A stretch of DNA of 64,000 bases, taken from contig NZ_AP019740.1 in the NCBI RefSeq assembly GCF_006757745.1, forward strand, positions 186,001-250,000, given 5' to 3'. The stretch's first letter is position 1. The number at the start of each line of letters is the position of its first letter. The stretch comes from Acinetobacter radioresistens DSM 6976 = NBRC 102413 = CIP 103788. Its GTDB lineage: Bacteria; Pseudomonadota; Gammaproteobacteria; Pseudomonadales; Moraxellaceae. Below, piece by piece: positions 1 through 8,341 of the stretch. The notes under the pieces are model-generated. The model was not told where the DNA came from. It searched no databases and saw only the letters and a list, made by a program, of their open reading frames with translations. The translations under genes were made by a program, and so were the position numbers.

Positions 1-1
1 T

Positions 2-388
2 TATTACTATAACTCAGATGTTGACTCTGACGGCTTTGAAACACTGCTTGGCTTAAATTATAAAGATTTTGGTATTACTGCCCAGACGCTGACCCAAAAT
101 ACCACTTGGGGTAATCAGGGTGATACCTATCTGCTAGCCACTTACAGTCGGGCTTTACCACAAGCTTTTACTGCAAATTTTGCTCTGGGCGCTTATTACT
201 ATGGTAATGATGACGAATTTATTACGACGACAGAAGATTTCAATTTCAGACATTTTACTGTCGGTTTAAGTCACCCTTTAGGAGATACCGGAGCCAATAT
301 GAGTCTGGATTATATTATTGGTGGATATGACCGTATGGATGATAAACAAAAGAATAAAGTGGTACTTGGCTTAAAATACAGTTTTTAA
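2..388 (+). CDS. C-terminal part of a TorF-like putative porin (partial at window start)
   Basis: An open frame runs from base 2 to a TAA at 386-388 (128 residues), so only the C-terminal part is visible. It is rich in alternating aromatic and polar residues in beta-strand-like stretches (YYYGNDDEF, RHFTVGLSHPLG) and ends in GLKYSF. A terminal aromatic residue is the usual outer-membrane beta-barrel signature. The pattern fits the TorF/Gcw_chp family of putative porins; the family call is from memory of the pattern. A bidirectional terminator follows at once. The substrate is unknown. Confidence 0.6.
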   Translation, partial: YYYNSDVDSDGFETLLGLNYKDFGITAQTLTQNTTWGNQGDTYLLATYSRALPQAFTANFALGAYYYGNDDEFITTTEDFNFRHFTVGLSHPLGDTGANMSLDYIIGGYDRMDDKQKNKVVLGLKYSF

Positions 389-402
389 GCATTCTCAGAA
401 AT

Positions 403-439
403 AAAAGCCAAGCTGATCTGAATCTGTCTTGGCTTTTTT
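403..439. terminator. Bidirectional rho-independent terminator between porin and comM
   Basis: AAAAGCCAAG at 403-412 pairs perfectly with CTTGGCTTTT at 428-437, with T-runs on both strands. It lies between the convergent ends of the porin gene and comM and probably serves both. Confidence 0.85.
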
Positions 440-442
440 AGT

Positions 443-1927
443 TCAGGACTGACTGCGGTAAGAAAGCGCTTCACTTAAATGACTTGTCTGGATTTCTTTG
501 GAAAGTGCCAGATCAGCAATTGTTCTGGCTACACGTAAAACCCGATGATAAGCACGGGCAGAGAGATTGAGTCGTTGCTGTGCCATTTCAATTATACGTA
601 GTGAGCTTTGGTCCAGCTGTGCATGCAGTTGGAGCTGTTTAGGGGAAAGCAGCTGGTTAAGGCAACCTTGGCGTTGGAGCTGCTGTTCATAAGCTAAGAT
701 GACACGTTTCCTGACTGTGTCTGAATTCTCAGCAGGTGTGGTTTGCTGGAGTTCATGCGCCTGCAAGGGTGGCACATCAATATGCAGATCAATCCGGTCC
801 AGCAATGGACCGGAAATACGGTTCTGATAGCGCTTGATTGCATCGGCTGAACACTGGCAACGGTTATCCTGATTAAATGCATAACCACATGGACAAGGAT
901 TCATAGCTGCTACCAACTGGAAGTTGGCCGGAAAAGTCATTTGCCGGGAAGCCCGAGAAATAACAATTTCTTTAGACTCGAGTGGCTGACGTAAAACTTC
1001 CAGTACTTTGCGGTCAAATTCAGGAAGCTCATCTAGAAATAAAACACCTAAATGTGCCAGAGTGATTTCACCAGGCTTGGGTTGCGAGCCGCCGCCGACC
1101 AGCGCAATAGCAGATGCAGTATGGTGTGGAGCCCGAAAAGGCCGTTGTCCAAAGGGATGCTGAACATTGGCAATTGAATAGATACTGGCAACTTCAAGAT
1201 TTTCCTGGGCATTGGGCGGAGGTAAAATGCTGGGTAACCTTGAAGCCAGCAGGGTCTTTCCAGTTCCAGGAGGGCCCTTAAAAAGTAGAGAGTGACCGCC
1301 TGCTGCTGCAATTTCCAAAGCACGCCGTGGGCGCAGTTGCCCCTTAATATCTGCCAAATCCAGTTTATAATCTTGAGCAGCTTTAGATAGTTTCCTTTTA
1401 ACCGGTAATAATGGCTGTTGCTGTAGTAAATGCTGGCAAACCTGTTTTAGGTGCTGTGCTCCGTAGACCTGAAAGTCAGGGAGCTGCGCTGCTTCCATTG
1501 CATTTGCTTCTGCCAGTATCAGCTGATGCCGTACTTTTTGACATGCCATGGCAATTGCCAGTGTGCCGCTTACCGGACGCAAGCAGCCATCTAGAGCCAG
1601 TTCACCAATAAATTCAATCTGTTCTGTACTTTGTTCAGGGAGCTGGCCTGAAGCAACCAAGATTCCCAAGGCAATCGGTAGATCTAGACGTGATCCATCT
1701 TTGGGCAAATCGGCAGGAGCCAAGTTAATAGTAAGGCGTTTGGTGGGAAACTGAAAACCACTATTAATGATCGCCGAGCGAACCCGATCTTTACTTTCAC
1801 GTACCGCAGCTTCAGGAAGGCCTACAATAGTCAGGGAGGGAAGCCCCTGACTCACATGAACTTCAACTTCAATAGAAGGCGCATGTAGCCCCAGCACCCC
1901 CCGGGTGTAAATTTTGGCAAAAGACAT
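443..1927 (-). CDS. comM: ComM/YifB-family AAA+ ATPase (Mg-chelatase-like), intact
   Basis: 494 residues, full length for the family. The N-terminal domain (1-170) opens MSFAKIYTRG. A Walker A motif GPPGTGKT lies near residues 218-225, a Walker B-like LFLDELPEF near 295, a Cys-rich NPCPCGY segment near 343, and a C-terminal Mg-chelatase-like region. ComM is known as a helicase promoting branch migration during natural transformation. In A. baumannii this gene is the classic insertion site of AbaR-type resistance islands; here the frame is unbroken. It is transcribed toward the terminator at 403-439, and ubiK lies upstream on the same strand. Confidence 0.93.
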   Translation of the reverse strand: MSFAKIYTRGVLGLHAPSIEVEVHVSQGLPSLTIVGLPEAAVRESKDRVRSAIINSGFQFPTKRLTINLAPADLPKDGSRLDLPIALGILVASGQLPEQSTEQIEFIGELALDGCLRPVSGTLAIAMACQKVRHQLILAEANAMEAAQLPDFQVYGAQHLKQVCQHLLQQQPLLPVKRKLSKAAQDYKLDLADIKGQLRPRRALEIAAAGGHSLLFKGPPGTGKTLLASRLPSILPPPNAQENLEVASIYSIANVQHPFGQRPFRAPHHTASAIALVGGGSQPKPGEITLAHLGVLFLDELPEFDRKVLEVLRQPLESKEIVISRASRQMTFPANFQLVAAMNPCPCGYAFNQDNRCQCSADAIKRYQNRISGPLLDRIDLHIDVPPLQAHELQQTTPAENSDTVRKRVILAYEQQLQRQGCLNQLLSPKQLQLHAQLDQSSLRIIEMAQQRLNLSARAYHRVLRVARTIADLALSKEIQTSHLSEALSYRSQS

Positions 1928-1990
1928 TTTATTGTTCCGTTATGATCTTATTTTTGTTGATTATGGTCTTCAAGTGCACTGTTAAAGTGC

Positions 1991-2218
1991 TTATTTTTTG
2001 TTCTTTAAAGTCTCTTCCAGCATATTGACCTGTTGCGTAAGCTGTTCGAGACGCAAATTGGCATTTTGTAGGGCAACACGCTGCCGTTCCATTTCCTGTT
2101 TAGAAACCAGATCCATTTTTTCTACAGCTTCATTTAATAAAGCCCTTAGATTTTTCTCAATATCTTTTTTAGGTTGGTCTATCTGCTCAAGAATGGCCTG
2201 TAATAGGGTTTCAATCAT
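1991..2218 (-). CDS. ubiK: UbiK/YqiC-family accessory factor
   Basis: 75 residues, starting MIETLLQAILEQ and followed by a long coiled coil with LEQLTQQVNMLEE near the C-terminus. This is the BMFP/YqiC architecture. UbiK assists the UbiJ-linked aerobic ubiquinone biosynthesis complex in E. coli; the role here is inferred from family membership. It lies 63 bp upstream of comM on the same strand and is divergent from glnK. Confidence 0.85.
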   Translation of the reverse strand: MIETLLQAILEQIDQPKKDIEKNLRALLNEAVEKMDLVSKQEMERQRVALQNANLRLEQLTQQVNMLEETLKNKK

Positions 2219-2389
2219 AGGGAATCCAGAAAATTATAAATATGGGCATACTTTAACACTGCTGAGGGGTATACCCTAGCCTGTTGAGTACATATAAAAT
2301 TTTATATATTGAACGAGTTAAAATTACATATAAAAATGTTTATTTTTTAAAGTTTAGTCAAGCTGATCAAGTATAATCAAGCGTACGTC

Positions 2390-2439
2390 TCATGCCAAAA
2401 AATTCTATTTTCCCCAACCTTTAGAGATTCTTGGCATGA
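2390..2439. repeat. 9-bp perfect inverted repeat overlapping the glnK promoter
   Basis: TCATGCCAA (2390-2398) and TTGGCATGA (2431-2439) are exact reverse complements separated by 32 bp. The right arm is the -24 element of the sigma-54 promoter. The arms may be a protein site or simply a mirrored -24-like sequence; I cannot tell which. Confidence 0.7.
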
Positions 2440-2447
2440 AAATTGAA
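2431..2447 (+). promoter_or_regulatory. Sigma-54 (-24/-12) promoter of glnK-amtB
   Basis: TTGGCATG, four A, TTGAA matches the RpoN consensus TGGCACG-N4-TTGCW, with both the GG and the TTG in register. It lies about 40 bases upstream of the glnK ATG, leaving room for a start site near 2459. RpoN/NtrC control of glnK-amtB is well known in proteobacteria; no NtrC site was assigned. Confidence 0.85.
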
Positions 2448-2466
2448 CATAAAACCTTACTGGTGA

Positions 2467-2826
<360 letters not shown>

Positions 2827-2884
2827 GTTGGCATAAAGTTTGCTGAGTAACTGATAACTCAGAAATAAAGGTTGGGGGACACAA

Positions 2885-4267
2885 ATGAAAAAAATGCTGC
2901 TTGCGCTCAGTCTGTCGGGCGCACTTTTAGGTGGATCAGCGGCTTGGGCCGAACCAACACCAGCTGATTCCGCCGTTACTGAAACTGTGGTTTCAACTTC
3001 ATCTGACTCTACAATAATAACTCCGGCCGAACAGCCGGCTAATATAGCTCCTGCCGAAGAAGAGGCGCAGGCCGATTCAGGTGATACCGCTTGGGTGCTT
3101 ATCTCTACCGCACTCGTTCTGCTAATGACAATTCCAGGCTTGGCTCTATTCTATGGCGGTATGGTCCGCAAGAAAAATGTTTTAAGTACGATGGCACACA
3201 GCTTTGTGGCTACTGCCGTAGTAAGTATAGTCTGGATTGTGATTGGTTATAGTCTGGCATTCAGCGAAGGTAATGCCTTTGTTGGTGGACTGGACAAGCT
3301 CATGCTTATGGGAATCGGGCCGTCTGCTGTGCAAGGCACCATCCCGGAAATTCTGTTTATTGTATTCCAGATGACCTTTGCCATTATTACGGTAGCTATC
3401 ATCAGTGGTTCGATTGCCGAGCGGATGAAATTTGGCGCATTTATTACTTTTGTCGCATTCTGGGTGGTGCTGGTCTATGCCCCGATTACCCATTGGGTAT
3501 GGGGTGGTGGCTGGTTAGCCAATGATGGTGCGCTGGACTTTGCTGGTGGTACTGTAGTTCATATCAATGCTGGTGTAGCAGGTCTGGTGGCTGCCTATAT
3601 GCTGGGTAAACGGATGGGATTAGGCCGTGAATCTATGGCGCCACATAATCTGACTCTCACTATTCTGGGCGCCAGCCTGTTGTGGGTAGGCTGGTTTGGT
3701 TTCAATGCCGGCTCTGCACTGGGTGCAAATGGAGCAGCAAGCTACGCTATGATCGTGACTCAGGTGGCAGCAGCCGCAGCTACAATCGCCTGGCTGGTGG
3801 CAGAAAAATTTGTACGTGGCAAGGCCTCAGTACTGGGTGCTGTTTCAGGAGCGGTAGCTGGTCTGGTGGTTATTACTCCGGCCGCAGGTTTTGTGACAGT
3901 AAGTGGCGCATTAATTATGGGGCTGATTGGTGGAGTATCATGTTTCTGGGGCACTACAGCTCTTAAACGGTTACTCAAAGCCGATGACTCGCTGGATGCC
4001 TTTGGCCTGCATGGAGTAGGCGGTATTGTCGGGGCAATTTTAACCGGTGTATTTGCCAGTGAACTGATTATGGGTGATGCAGTTCCTACCGACATGATGA
4101 AACAGTTGTGGGTACAAGTAGAGGGTGTGCTGGCGACTATTGCTTATAGCGGCATCTTGACCTTCGTGATTCTAAAAATTATTGATCTGGTGATTGGCCT
4201 GCGTGTCTCTTCTGACGATGAACGTATGGGTCTGGATTTAAGCCAGCATGGGGAACGCATCGAATAA
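2885..4267 (+). CDS. amtB: Ammonium transporter AmtB
   Basis: 460 residues with an N-terminal signal peptide ending near AWAEP and an acidic, Thr/Ser-rich periplasmic stretch (25-65) before the first membrane helix (VLISTALVLLMTIPGLALF). About eleven hydrophobic helices follow. The conserved pore histidines are in GGTVVHINAG and FGLHGVGG. It conducts ammonium across the inner membrane and is regulated by GlnK encoded upstream. The acidic linker between signal peptide and first helix is a little longer than in E. coli AmtB. A strong terminator follows 19 bp after the stop. Confidence 0.95.
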   Translation: MKKMLLALSLSGALLGGSAAWAEPTPADSAVTETVVSTSSDSTIITPAEQPANIAPAEEEAQADSGDTAWVLISTALVLLMTIPGLALFYGGMVRKKNVLSTMAHSFVATAVVSIVWIVIGYSLAFSEGNAFVGGLDKLMLMGIGPSAVQGTIPEILFIVFQMTFAIITVAIISGSIAERMKFGAFITFVAFWVVLVYAPITHWVWGGGWLANDGALDFAGGTVVHINAGVAGLVAAYMLGKRMGLGRESMAPHNLTLTILGASLLWVGWFGFNAGSALGANGAASYAMIVTQVAAAAATIAWLVAEKFVRGKASVLGAVSGAVAGLVVITPAAGFVTVSGALIMGLIGGVSCFWGTTALKRLLKADDSLDAFGLHGVGGIVGAILTGVFASELIMGDAVPTDMMKQLWVQVEGVLATIAYSGILTFVILKIIDLVIGLRVSSDDERMGLDLSQHGERIE

Positions 4268-4286
4268 GCGGGAACCTGATGACAGG

Positions 4287-4309
4287 CAGCCCTACGGGGC
4301 TGTTTTTTT
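4287..4309 (+). terminator. Rho-independent terminator after amtB
   Basis: CAGCCC (4287-4292) and GGGCTG (4297-4302) pair around a four-base loop, followed by seven T. Confidence 0.9.
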
Positions 4310-4388
4310 ATGGCAGAACTGGCGAAAGTGCAGCAATATGCAGAATTTTTGCTACACTAGGTTAAGTTGATCATTTCTATTCAAGTCT

Positions 4389-4841
4389 ATGCATTGTCCA
4401 TTTTGTAATGCCGCAGACAGTAAAGTCATTGATTCGCGTCTTGCTGCCGAGGGCTGCCAGATCCGCCGGCGAAGAGAGTGCATCAATTGCGGTGAGCGCT
4501 TTACGACGTTCGAAAGTTATGAAGTCGTCATGCCGCGTGTCATTAAATCCAATGGAAAAAATGAACCGTTTGATGAGGCCAAGCTTCGTCGTTCCCTGAT
4601 GCATGCCCTGCAAAAACGCCCGGTGACTCAAGAGCAGATTGAAACGGTACTGAGCGATATTCAGCTTCAAATCCGTCGCTTGGGTGAACGTGATGTTAAA
4701 TCGCAGACTATCGGTGAAATCGTCATGCAGTCTCTGTTTGCACTGGACCATGTAGCCTATGTAAGGTTTGCATCGGTATATCAGGACTTTCAGGATGTTG
4801 AGGCATTTCGGCGCCAAATTGAACAGATGCAGCAACGTTAA
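4389..4841 (+). CDS. nrdR: Transcriptional repressor NrdR
   Basis: 150 residues. A zinc ribbon is formed by Cys3/Cys6 (CPFC) and Cys31/Cys34 (CINC), followed by an ATP-cone domain with [18 protein letters not shown]. NrdR represses ribonucleotide reductase genes through NrdR boxes in response to ATP/dATP. It sits 18 bp upstream of ribD, an association common in proteobacteria, and probably shares its transcript. Confidence 0.95.
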   Translation: MHCPFCNAADSKVIDSRLAAEGCQIRRRRECINCGERFTTFESYEVVMPRVIKSNGKNEPFDEAKLRRSLMHALQKRPVTQEQIETVLSDIQLQIRRLGERDVKSQTIGEIVMQSLFALDHVAYVRFASVYQDFQDVEAFRRQIEQMQQR

Positions 4842-4859
4842 CAGAAGCGGAGAAAGGTA

Positions 4860-5948
4860 GTGAATAGCGGACTTGACCAAGACTATTTTTATATGCGGCG
4901 TGCCATTGAGCTTGCGCGTCTCGGTCAGTATTCAACCAAGCCCAATCCGAATGTTGGCTGTGTAATTGTCAAGGATGGCCAAATTATTGGTGAAGGCTAT
5001 CATCCACGCGCGGGACAGCCTCATGCCGAGGTATTTGCGTTGCGTCAGGCGGGTGAGCAGGCTCAAGACGCAACTGCATATGTCACGTTGGAACCCTGTG
5101 CACATTATGGCCGTACTCCTCCATGTGCAGAAGCATTGGTCAAACATCAATTAAAAAAAGTAGTAATTGCCTGCCCTGATCCGAACCCGCTGGTCGCAGG
5201 TAAGGGTATAGCCATTTTAAAACAAGCTGGTATCGATGTGGAGAGTGGTATCTGTGAAAATGAAGCGGTACAGCTTAATTGCGGCTTTTTGAAAGCCATG
5301 GCTGTAGGCATGCCTTATGTACGCCTCAAAGTAGCTTCCAGTCTCGATGGTCGTACAGCAATGGCTTCAGGTGAGTCAAAATGGATCACAGGTAAAGCTG
5401 CCCGGCAGGATGTGCAACATTGGCGTGCAATTTCAGGAGTAGTGATTACCGGTATACAGACAGTGCTGGCTGATGACTGCCAGCTGAATGTACGTTGTTT
5501 ACCCGGAACTGATTTGCAGACCGTTGTGCAGCCCAAACGGCTGGTACTGGACCGTCAGGGGCAGTTACCGTTAACGGCCAGAATATTGGCTAGTCCGGAA
5601 CAACTTATGGTAATGGGACCCTTCCGGCAGGAACTTGCCGACTTAGGCGTGATACAATTACCGTTACAGCCTTTAAAAGGGTTATTACAGACCTTATGTA
5701 ACCAGTATCAGATTTTTGATGTGCTGGTTGAAGCGGGAGCAACGCTTTCTTCTGCCTTCTTGCAGGAAAAACTGGTTGATGAGATGATCAGCTATGTTGC
5801 ACCCACTTTTTTGGGGCAATCTGCCCGTGCGATGTTTAATGCTGAATTTATCAGTATGGCTGAGCAACTTCGTTTTAAGCTGGAAGATGCTACAATTGTA
5901 GGTGATGATCTCCGCTTAAGGTTAATCCCTACTCAAGAGACAGTATGA
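4860..5948 (+). CDS. ribD: Bifunctional riboflavin biosynthesis deaminase/reductase RibD
   Basis: 362 residues. The N-terminal deaminase domain has zinc ligands in HAEVFAL (about 55-61) and PCAHYGRTPPC (about 79-89). The C-terminal domain (from about 150) is a reductase with VRLKVASSLDGRTA. It converts the diaminopyrimidine intermediate to the ribitylamino-pyrimidinedione. The start is GTG, preceded by GGAG at 4849-4852 at suitable spacing. Its stop overlaps the methyltransferase start in an ATGA arrangement. Confidence 0.95.
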   Translation: MNSGLDQDYFYMRRAIELARLGQYSTKPNPNVGCVIVKDGQIIGEGYHPRAGQPHAEVFALRQAGEQAQDATAYVTLEPCAHYGRTPPCAEALVKHQLKKVVIACPDPNPLVAGKGIAILKQAGIDVESGICENEAVQLNCGFLKAMAVGMPYVRLKVASSLDGRTAMASGESKWITGKAARQDVQHWRAISGVVITGIQTVLADDCQLNVRCLPGTDLQTVVQPKRLVLDRQGQLPLTARILASPEQLMVMGPFRQELADLGVIQLPLQPLKGLLQTLCNQYQIFDVLVEAGATLSSAFLQEKLVDEMISYVAPTFLGQSARAMFNAEFISMAEQLRFKLEDATIVGDDLRLRLIPTQETV

Positions 5949-7237
5949 ATTCAGAGTCTTCGGTTTATCACAAGCGTCGTCATGCCGCCCGCACGACAGA
6001 TGAATATCTTTTTCATCAGCTGGTTCCTTATCTGGGTAACAAGCGCCGACTACTCCACCTGATTTTAGAAGCACTTGAAATTACTGGTACCCTGAATCAG
6101 GGCAATAAACGTGCCCCGATTTTTGCTGATTTCTTCGCTGGTAGCGGAGTGGTTTCACGTCTGGCCCGTCAAAATGGCTATCGTGTGATTGCCAATGACT
6201 GGGAACCTTATAGTCATGCACTGAATCATGCAATCTTGTCCTGTGTAGAGGCGCCTGCTTTTAAAGAGCTGGGCGGCTATCAAAAAGCAATTGATTATTT
6301 AAACCGTTTGCCTGAAGTCAAAGGCTGGGTGACCCATAATCTGTGTCCGCGTAATGACGAAGTTTATGATCCGACTCGTGACAGACTGTTCTTTAAGCGT
6401 CGCAACGGTATGCGTATTGACGCTATTCGCCAGCAGATTGCAACCTGGCAGGCACAAGGTGCAATTGATGATGTTGAGATGAGTGCCCTGCTTGCGCCAT
6501 TGCTTTATTCTGCCAGTTTTGTCAGTAATACCAGTGGTGTATTTAAAAGTTTTCATCAGGGCTGGGGAGGAAAGACCCAAACAGCCCTGGAACGAATTGA
6601 ATCATTATTGTGGCTAACGCCTGGCCGTTTCTGCGAAGTAGGTGAGCCGAACAAGCCGGCTGCTGAAATGTGGTGTGTAGATGCCCAGCATCTGGCTAAT
6701 CAGATGAGTAGCTTTGAGGTCGATGTCGCCTATCTGGACCCGCCTTATAACCAGCATGCCTATAGCAGTAACTATCATGTATTAAATGCATTAACTTTAT
6801 GGGACCAGGTGGACTTGCCGAGCCCGGATACCAAAGGCTATAAAAGTGGGATTGACCGTGCTTGGCGCAAAGAACGTCCAAGTCCATACAATTCATCTAA
6901 ACATGCTAAAAAAGCTTATGAAAAGCTGCTGTCAACGATTAATGCACGCTATATTCTGACCAGTTATTCAACTGATGGTAATATAGAAGCCAAGGATTTG
7001 CTGAAGGCCAATCTGGAGCGTGGCAAAGTGACACTGCTCACGCAGGATGTACCACGTTATCGGGTCAGCAAGCAGCGTCAGTCAGAGCGGGCACGTGTAC
7101 TTGAGTTTATTGTCATTACCGATACCCATGCCAAATCCGGTCCGCCTTTACGTCAGCTGCTCAGCCAGCTTTATCATTTTGCTGAACTTGGTGGTGTAGA
7201 TACCTCCGGCGTGAGTACGCAATTAGCCCTGTGGTAA
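5945..7237 (+). CDS. aamA: Orphan adenine-N6 DNA methyltransferase (D12 class; AamA-like)
   Basis: 430 residues. The SAM-binding motif is ADFFAGSGVVS (FAGSG about 64-68) and the catalytic motif is DPPY (about 265-268, YLDPPYNQHAY). This is the order of D12/alpha-class adenine methylases. No restriction endonuclease is adjacent, so it looks solitary. It overlaps ribD by 4 bp and precedes ribE by 21 bp, so it is embedded in the riboflavin operon. From memory, an orthologue in A. baumannii (A1S_0222, AamA) has proven adenine methyltransferase activity, with GAATTC reported as its target; I could not verify this here. A GAATTC overlaps this gene's own start codon (5947-5952). Confidence 0.85.
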   Translation: MNSESSVYHKRRHAARTTDEYLFHQLVPYLGNKRRLLHLILEALEITGTLNQGNKRAPIFADFFAGSGVVSRLARQNGYRVIANDWEPYSHALNHAILSCVEAPAFKELGGYQKAIDYLNRLPEVKGWVTHNLCPRNDEVYDPTRDRLFFKRRNGMRIDAIRQQIATWQAQGAIDDVEMSALLAPLLYSASFVSNTSGVFKSFHQGWGGKTQTALERIESLLWLTPGRFCEVGEPNKPAAEMWCVDAQHLANQMSSFEVDVAYLDPPYNQHAYSSNYHVLNALTLWDQVDLPSPDTKGYKSGIDRAWRKERPSPYNSSKHAKKAYEKLLSTINARYILTSYSTDGNIEAKDLLKANLERGKVTLLTQDVPRYRVSKQRQSERARVLEFIVITDTHAKSGPPLRQLLSQLYHFAELGGVDTSGVSTQLALW

Positions 7238-7258
7238 ATTATTTAAGAGAAGAGATCT

Positions 7259-7918
7259 ATGTTTACAGGCATTATTGAAAGTCTTGGAAAAGTACAGAGC
7301 CTGCAGAGCGTAGGCGGAGATGTACGGTTACGGATTCAGACTGACCTTGATATGTCTGATATACATTTGGGAGACTCGATCGCGACCAATGGTATCTGTC
7401 TGACCGTGATTGAATGGGGCGAGAACTGGTATGCGGCGGATGTTTCACGAGAAAGTTTAAACCGTACTACATTAGGGCAATGGAAAGTCGGACAACCGGT
7501 CAATGTTGAAAAGGCTATGCTACCGACTACGCGTTTCGGTGGCCATATTGTCAGTGGCCATGTTGATGCGGTTGGTGAAATCACCCTGGTCCGTGAAGAT
7601 GCGCGTTCTGTTTACTATGAAGTGACTGCTCCAAAAGAAATTGCCAAGTATCTGGCCGAAAAAGGCTCGATCACTGTAGACGGTATCAGCCTGACCATTA
7701 ATCATCTGCGGGGTAATATCTTAAGCCTGAATCTGATACCGCATACTGCCGAGCGCACCAATATCAGTACCTGGAAAACAGGCAGCAAAGTTAATCTGGA
7801 AGTAGATGTGTTGGCACGCTACATTGAACGTTTGTTGCTAGGTGATAAAGCTGCTGAACAGAAACCTGAGTCTTCTATCAGTATGGCATTTCTGGCAGAA
7901 AATGGTTTCTTGAAATAA
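7259..7918 (+). CDS. ribE: Riboflavin synthase, alpha chain
   Basis: 219 residues with the invariant N-terminus MFTGIIESLG and two homologous lumazine-binding halves (SIATNGICLTV in the first, SITVDGISLTI in the second). It dismutates two 6,7-dimethyl-8-ribityllumazine molecules into riboflavin. It is the last gene of the nrdR-ribD-methylase-ribE cluster and is closed by a terminator. An AGAAGAGA stretch precedes the ATG. Nomenclature varies: ribE or ribC. Confidence 0.95.
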   Translation: MFTGIIESLGKVQSLQSVGGDVRLRIQTDLDMSDIHLGDSIATNGICLTVIEWGENWYAADVSRESLNRTTLGQWKVGQPVNVEKAMLPTTRFGGHIVSGHVDAVGEITLVREDARSVYYEVTAPKEIAKYLAEKGSITVDGISLTINHLRGNILSLNLIPHTAERTNISTWKTGSKVNLEVDVLARYIERLLLGDKAAEQKPESSISMAFLAENGFLK

Positions 7919-7945
7919 GCCTCATAATTTGCTTCTAATATAAAG

Positions 7946-7970
7946 AACCGGCCATTGTGACCGGTTTTTT
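7946..7970 (+). terminator. Rho-independent terminator after ribE
   Basis: AACCGG (7946-7951) and CCGGTT (7961-7966) enclose a nine-base loop; a T-run continues to 7970. Confidence 0.85.
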
Positions 7971-8035
7971 ATATTAAAATTTGATCATAATAAGTGCAGG
8001 ATATACTGCTGGGCTTTTTAAAATGGCAGTTTCTT

Positions 8036-8209
8036 TCAGTCTAAATCAGCCTGTTTCAGAGGCATGAGATAAAAATACAGATATAGAGGGAAATCTGCAC
8101 GGCTAATCAATAAATTCTGTGTGGAGATAGACCACTGTTCACCCATAGAAAGTTGTGAAGAGAAAGTTGTGAAGTATGAGCAGAGAGCGGGCTGGTTGAG
8201 TGTATCCAT
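8036..8209 (-). CDS. Uncertain small ORF, 57 residues
   Basis: Starting at the ATG at 8209, preceded by AGGAAG at a spacing of four bases, the frame encodes MDTLNQPALCSYF and continues to a hydrophobic FPLYLYFYLMPL near the C-terminus. I recognise no family. The tandem 14-bp duplication lies inside it and changes its frame: with a single copy the frame would hit a stop soon after. That argues either that the ORF is not conserved or that it is a recently altered gene. Treat it as a candidate only. Confidence 0.2.
   Translation of the reverse strand: MDTLNQPALCSYFTTFSSQLSMGEQWSISTQNLLISRADFPLYLYFYLMPLKQADLD
8147..8174. repeat. Perfect 14-bp tandem duplication
   Basis: AGAAAGTTGTGAAG occurs at 8147-8160 and again immediately at 8161-8174 with no mismatch. 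Confidence 0.95.
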
Positions 8210-8341
8210 AAATCTTCCTGAGCATCTGATAACTGGTCCTACTGCTGTAATGAGCACGATTTCGGCAGTATATATCTATTGCATTACCTTGTTGCTATGC
8301 CAGTCTTATGAGAGCTCACCAGCCTTACCGGTTTTAAGCAT

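Larger units (their letters stand above)
7971..8341. other. Gene-poor gap with an uncertain small ORF
   Basis: 371 bp between the ribE terminator and the end of the minus-strand gene at 8342. No convincing family is visible in any frame. It contains a 14-bp tandem duplication (8147-8174) and one minus-strand ORF with a plausible ribosome-binding site (8036-8209). It may be a decayed gene or an untranslated region. Confidence 0.5.

Noticed and set aside
3182..3493. Antisense ORF opposite amtB
   Set aside because: Lies wholly within amtB on the other strand and shows no family or start signal.
4377..4880. Long minus-strand ORF covering nrdR
   Set aside because: nrdR on the plus strand has clear zinc-ribbon and ATP-cone motifs; the antisense frame is a shadow.
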